Source of the DNA: Solihabitans fulvus
Lineage (GTDB): Bacteria; Actinomycetota; Actinomycetes; Mycobacteriales; Pseudonocardiaceae
Direction: 5' to 3'
DNA: 64,000 nt
NCBI RefSeq assembly: GCF_008386585.1
Contig: NZ_VUOB01000002.1
Location: forward strand, 175,060-239,059
Below the pieces are notes generated by a model, which ran no database searches, was not told the origin of the DNA, and saw nothing but the letters and a program-made list of their open reading frames with translations. A program made the translations under genes and the position numbers. Positions 62,846-64,000 of the stretch are shown here, piece by piece (position 1 is the first letter of the stretch; the number at the start of each line of letters is the position of its first letter).

Positions 62846-62962
62846 GTCTGTCGCGCCGACGATGTGCATCGCTTGGTGGACAAGGATTTCGCTGAAGCGG
62901 TGCGACCGGCGCGCGTGGATCACGGCTAGTGTGCAAGCAATCGACGAACGGAGCGAGCGGGT

Positions 62963-63715
62963 ATGGGCGACTTCGACGGGCTGGTGGCTCTGGTCACCGG
63001 TGGCGGGTCGGGCATCGGCCGGAGTACGGCCGAATTACTGTCCGGTCGCGGTGCGCGGGTCGCCGTGCTCGACCTTGCGGCGAACGGCCTGCCGGAGGAG
63101 ATGTTGTTCGTGCGGACGGACGTCACCGACGATCGGAGCGTCCGCGACGCCGTGGCTGCGGTGGTCGCGCACTTCGGCGGCATCGACGTGGTGGTGAACA
63201 ACGCGGGCATCGGCGCGCAGGGTGACGTGACCGCGGCGACCGACGACGAGTGGCTCACGGTGTTCGACGTCAACGTGGTCGGGATGGCCAGGGTAGCCCG
63301 CGCCTGCCTGCCGCACCTGCGCGACTCCCGTTCCGCCGCCATCGTGAACACCGGTTCGATCGCGGGGACCGCGGGTCTGCCGCAGCGGGCGGTGTACTCG
63401 GCGAGCAAGGGCGCGGTGCACGCATTGACCCGCGCCCTCGCCGCCGACCACATCCGGGAAGGCATCCGGGTCAACGCGGTCGCGCCAGGCACCGCCGACA
63501 CGCCGTGGGTGCGCAGGCTGCTCGACTCGGCGCCGGACCCGGCGGGCGAGCTCGCGGCGCTGGAGGCCAGGCAGCCGCACGGCCGGCTGGTCAAGGCCGA
63601 GGAGATCGCCGCAGCGATCGCCTACCTCGCAGGCCCGGCGTCGGGTTCCACCACCGGGACCGTGCTCGCCGTCGACGGCGGCATGGACGCGCTGCGGTTG
63701 CGTCCCCGTGGCTGA
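62963..63715 (+). CDS. SDR-family sugar dehydrogenase
   Basis: A 250-residue classical short-chain dehydrogenase with TGGGSGIG, NNAG, Ser (TGSIAGTAG) and YSASK. In this context it is likely an L-fucose, L-rhamnose or keto-deoxysugar-acid dehydrogenase. It is 117 bases behind the GntR gene and overlaps the next gene by eight bases. Confidence 0.82.
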   Translation: MGDFDGLVALVTGGGSGIGRSTAELLSGRGARVAVLDLAANGLPEEMLFVRTDVTDDRSVRDAVAAVVAHFGGIDVVVNNAGIGAQGDVTAATDDEWLTVFDVNVVGMARVARACLPHLRDSRSAAIVNTGSIAGTAGLPQRAVYSASKGAVHALTRALAADHIREGIRVNAVAPGTADTPWVRRLLDSAPDPAGELAALEARQPHGRLVKAEEIAAAIAYLAGPASGSTTGTVLAVDGGMDALRLRPRG

Positions 63716-64000
63716 CATCGTGAGCCGACTTGGTCTCGGCACCTCCCCGCTGGGCAACCTGTACACCGAGGTGACCGACCGCGAGGCCCGCGCCGTGGTC
63801 GACGCGGCGTGGGAGGCCGGCATCCGGATCTTCGACACCGCCCCGCACTACGGGCTCGGTCTCTCGGAACGGCGGCTCGGCGCCGCGCTGAAGGACCGCC
63901 CGCGCGAGGAGTTCGTGGTGTCCACCAAGGTGGGACGGCTGCTGGTGCCCAACCCTGATGGGGCCGGGCGGCTTGACGACGGCGACAGCTTCGCGGTTCC
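63708..64000 (+). CDS. Aldo/keto reductase, D-threo-aldose/L-fucose dehydrogenase-like (partial)
   Basis: The first 97 codons are present; the frame runs off the window. GLGTSPLGN at the start, then FDTAPHYGLGLSERRLG and STKVGR are the family motifs, including the Asp and Tyr of the active site. AKRs with this N-terminus oxidise L-fucose or D-arabinose to the lactone. GTG 63708 overlaps the SDR stop; GTG 63720 is an alternative. It fits a non-phosphorylative deoxysugar pathway. Confidence 0.8.
   Translation, partial: MADIVSRLGLGTSPLGNLYTEVTDREARAVVDAAWEAGIRIFDTAPHYGLGLSERRLGAALKDRPREEFVVSTKVGRLLVPNPDGAGRLDDGDSFAV

Noticed and set aside
1..64000. tRNA or rRNA genes, CRISPR arrays, insertion sequences, prophage
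   Set aside because: I saw no cloverleaf with CCA-type acceptor, no regularly spaced repeats, and no transposase or integrase-like protein; a tRNA search program would be needed to be certain.

Overview
The window is high-GC DNA with GTG and TTG starts, translationally coupled ATGA overlaps, Tat and lipoprotein signals, and actinobacterial families (HelY-type helicase, Eis-type acetyltransferase, DUF4333, HTH_42, Clp-N only protein, SARP remnant, Cys leader peptide). It looks like the chromosome of a saprophytic actinomycete, probably Pseudonocardiales; that placement is inference from gene content. I saw no rRNA, tRNA, CRISPR array, prophage or insertion sequence.

Layout. 0.3-13.6 kb: secreted carbohydrate enzymes (GH87 alpha-1,3-glucanase, GH27 with ricin-type lectin, GH20 hexosaminidase with a DasR-like site) mixed with an HTH_42 protein, a questin-oxidase-like protein and an MFS exporter. 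13.7-18.9 kb: a zinc/manganese-type ABC importer diverging from a CooC/MinD-like ATPase and an unknown 130-residue protein, with two matching Fur-family-like boxes between them. 19-26.9 kb: lipoprotein, PL14-like lyase, GNAT, large Fe-S oxidoreductase and membrane or secreted unknowns. 26.9-29.9 kb: a polar amino-acid (probably cystine) ABC transporter headed by a 24-residue Cys-containing leader peptide. 30-36 kb: PIG-L deacetylase, HelY helicase, DUF4333, Eis-like protein and a 58-residue zinc-ribbon-like protein. 36-39.8 kb: strictosidine-synthase-like protein and two more GH27 enzymes.

40-43.7 kb: a P-loop ATPase followed by a membrane-tethered periplasmic-binding-like protein, a possible undescribed sensing pair. 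43.7-48.5 kb: hydrolase, reductase, GH30 galactanase, then a tiny HTH regulator and a Clp-N protein behind a leaderless promoter that carries two perfect operators. 48.5-54.3 kb: protease, NAD(P)-binding protein and TetR, DUF4037, Tat-exported erythromycin-esterase-like protein, chagasin-like protein. 54.4-56 kb: a degraded SARP-type regulator. 56.8-64 kb: a deoxysugar (L-rhamnose or L-fucose type) uptake and oxidation locus with a GntR regulator and a 25-bp operator inside the importer promoter.

Functionally, the secreted hydrolases would attack fungal wall alpha-glucan and chitin and plant galactans, while the importers bring in sugar, metal and sulfur amino acid. The most interesting unexplained units are the ATPase/binding-protein pair, the HTH/Clp-N module and the metal importer with its CooC-like partner.
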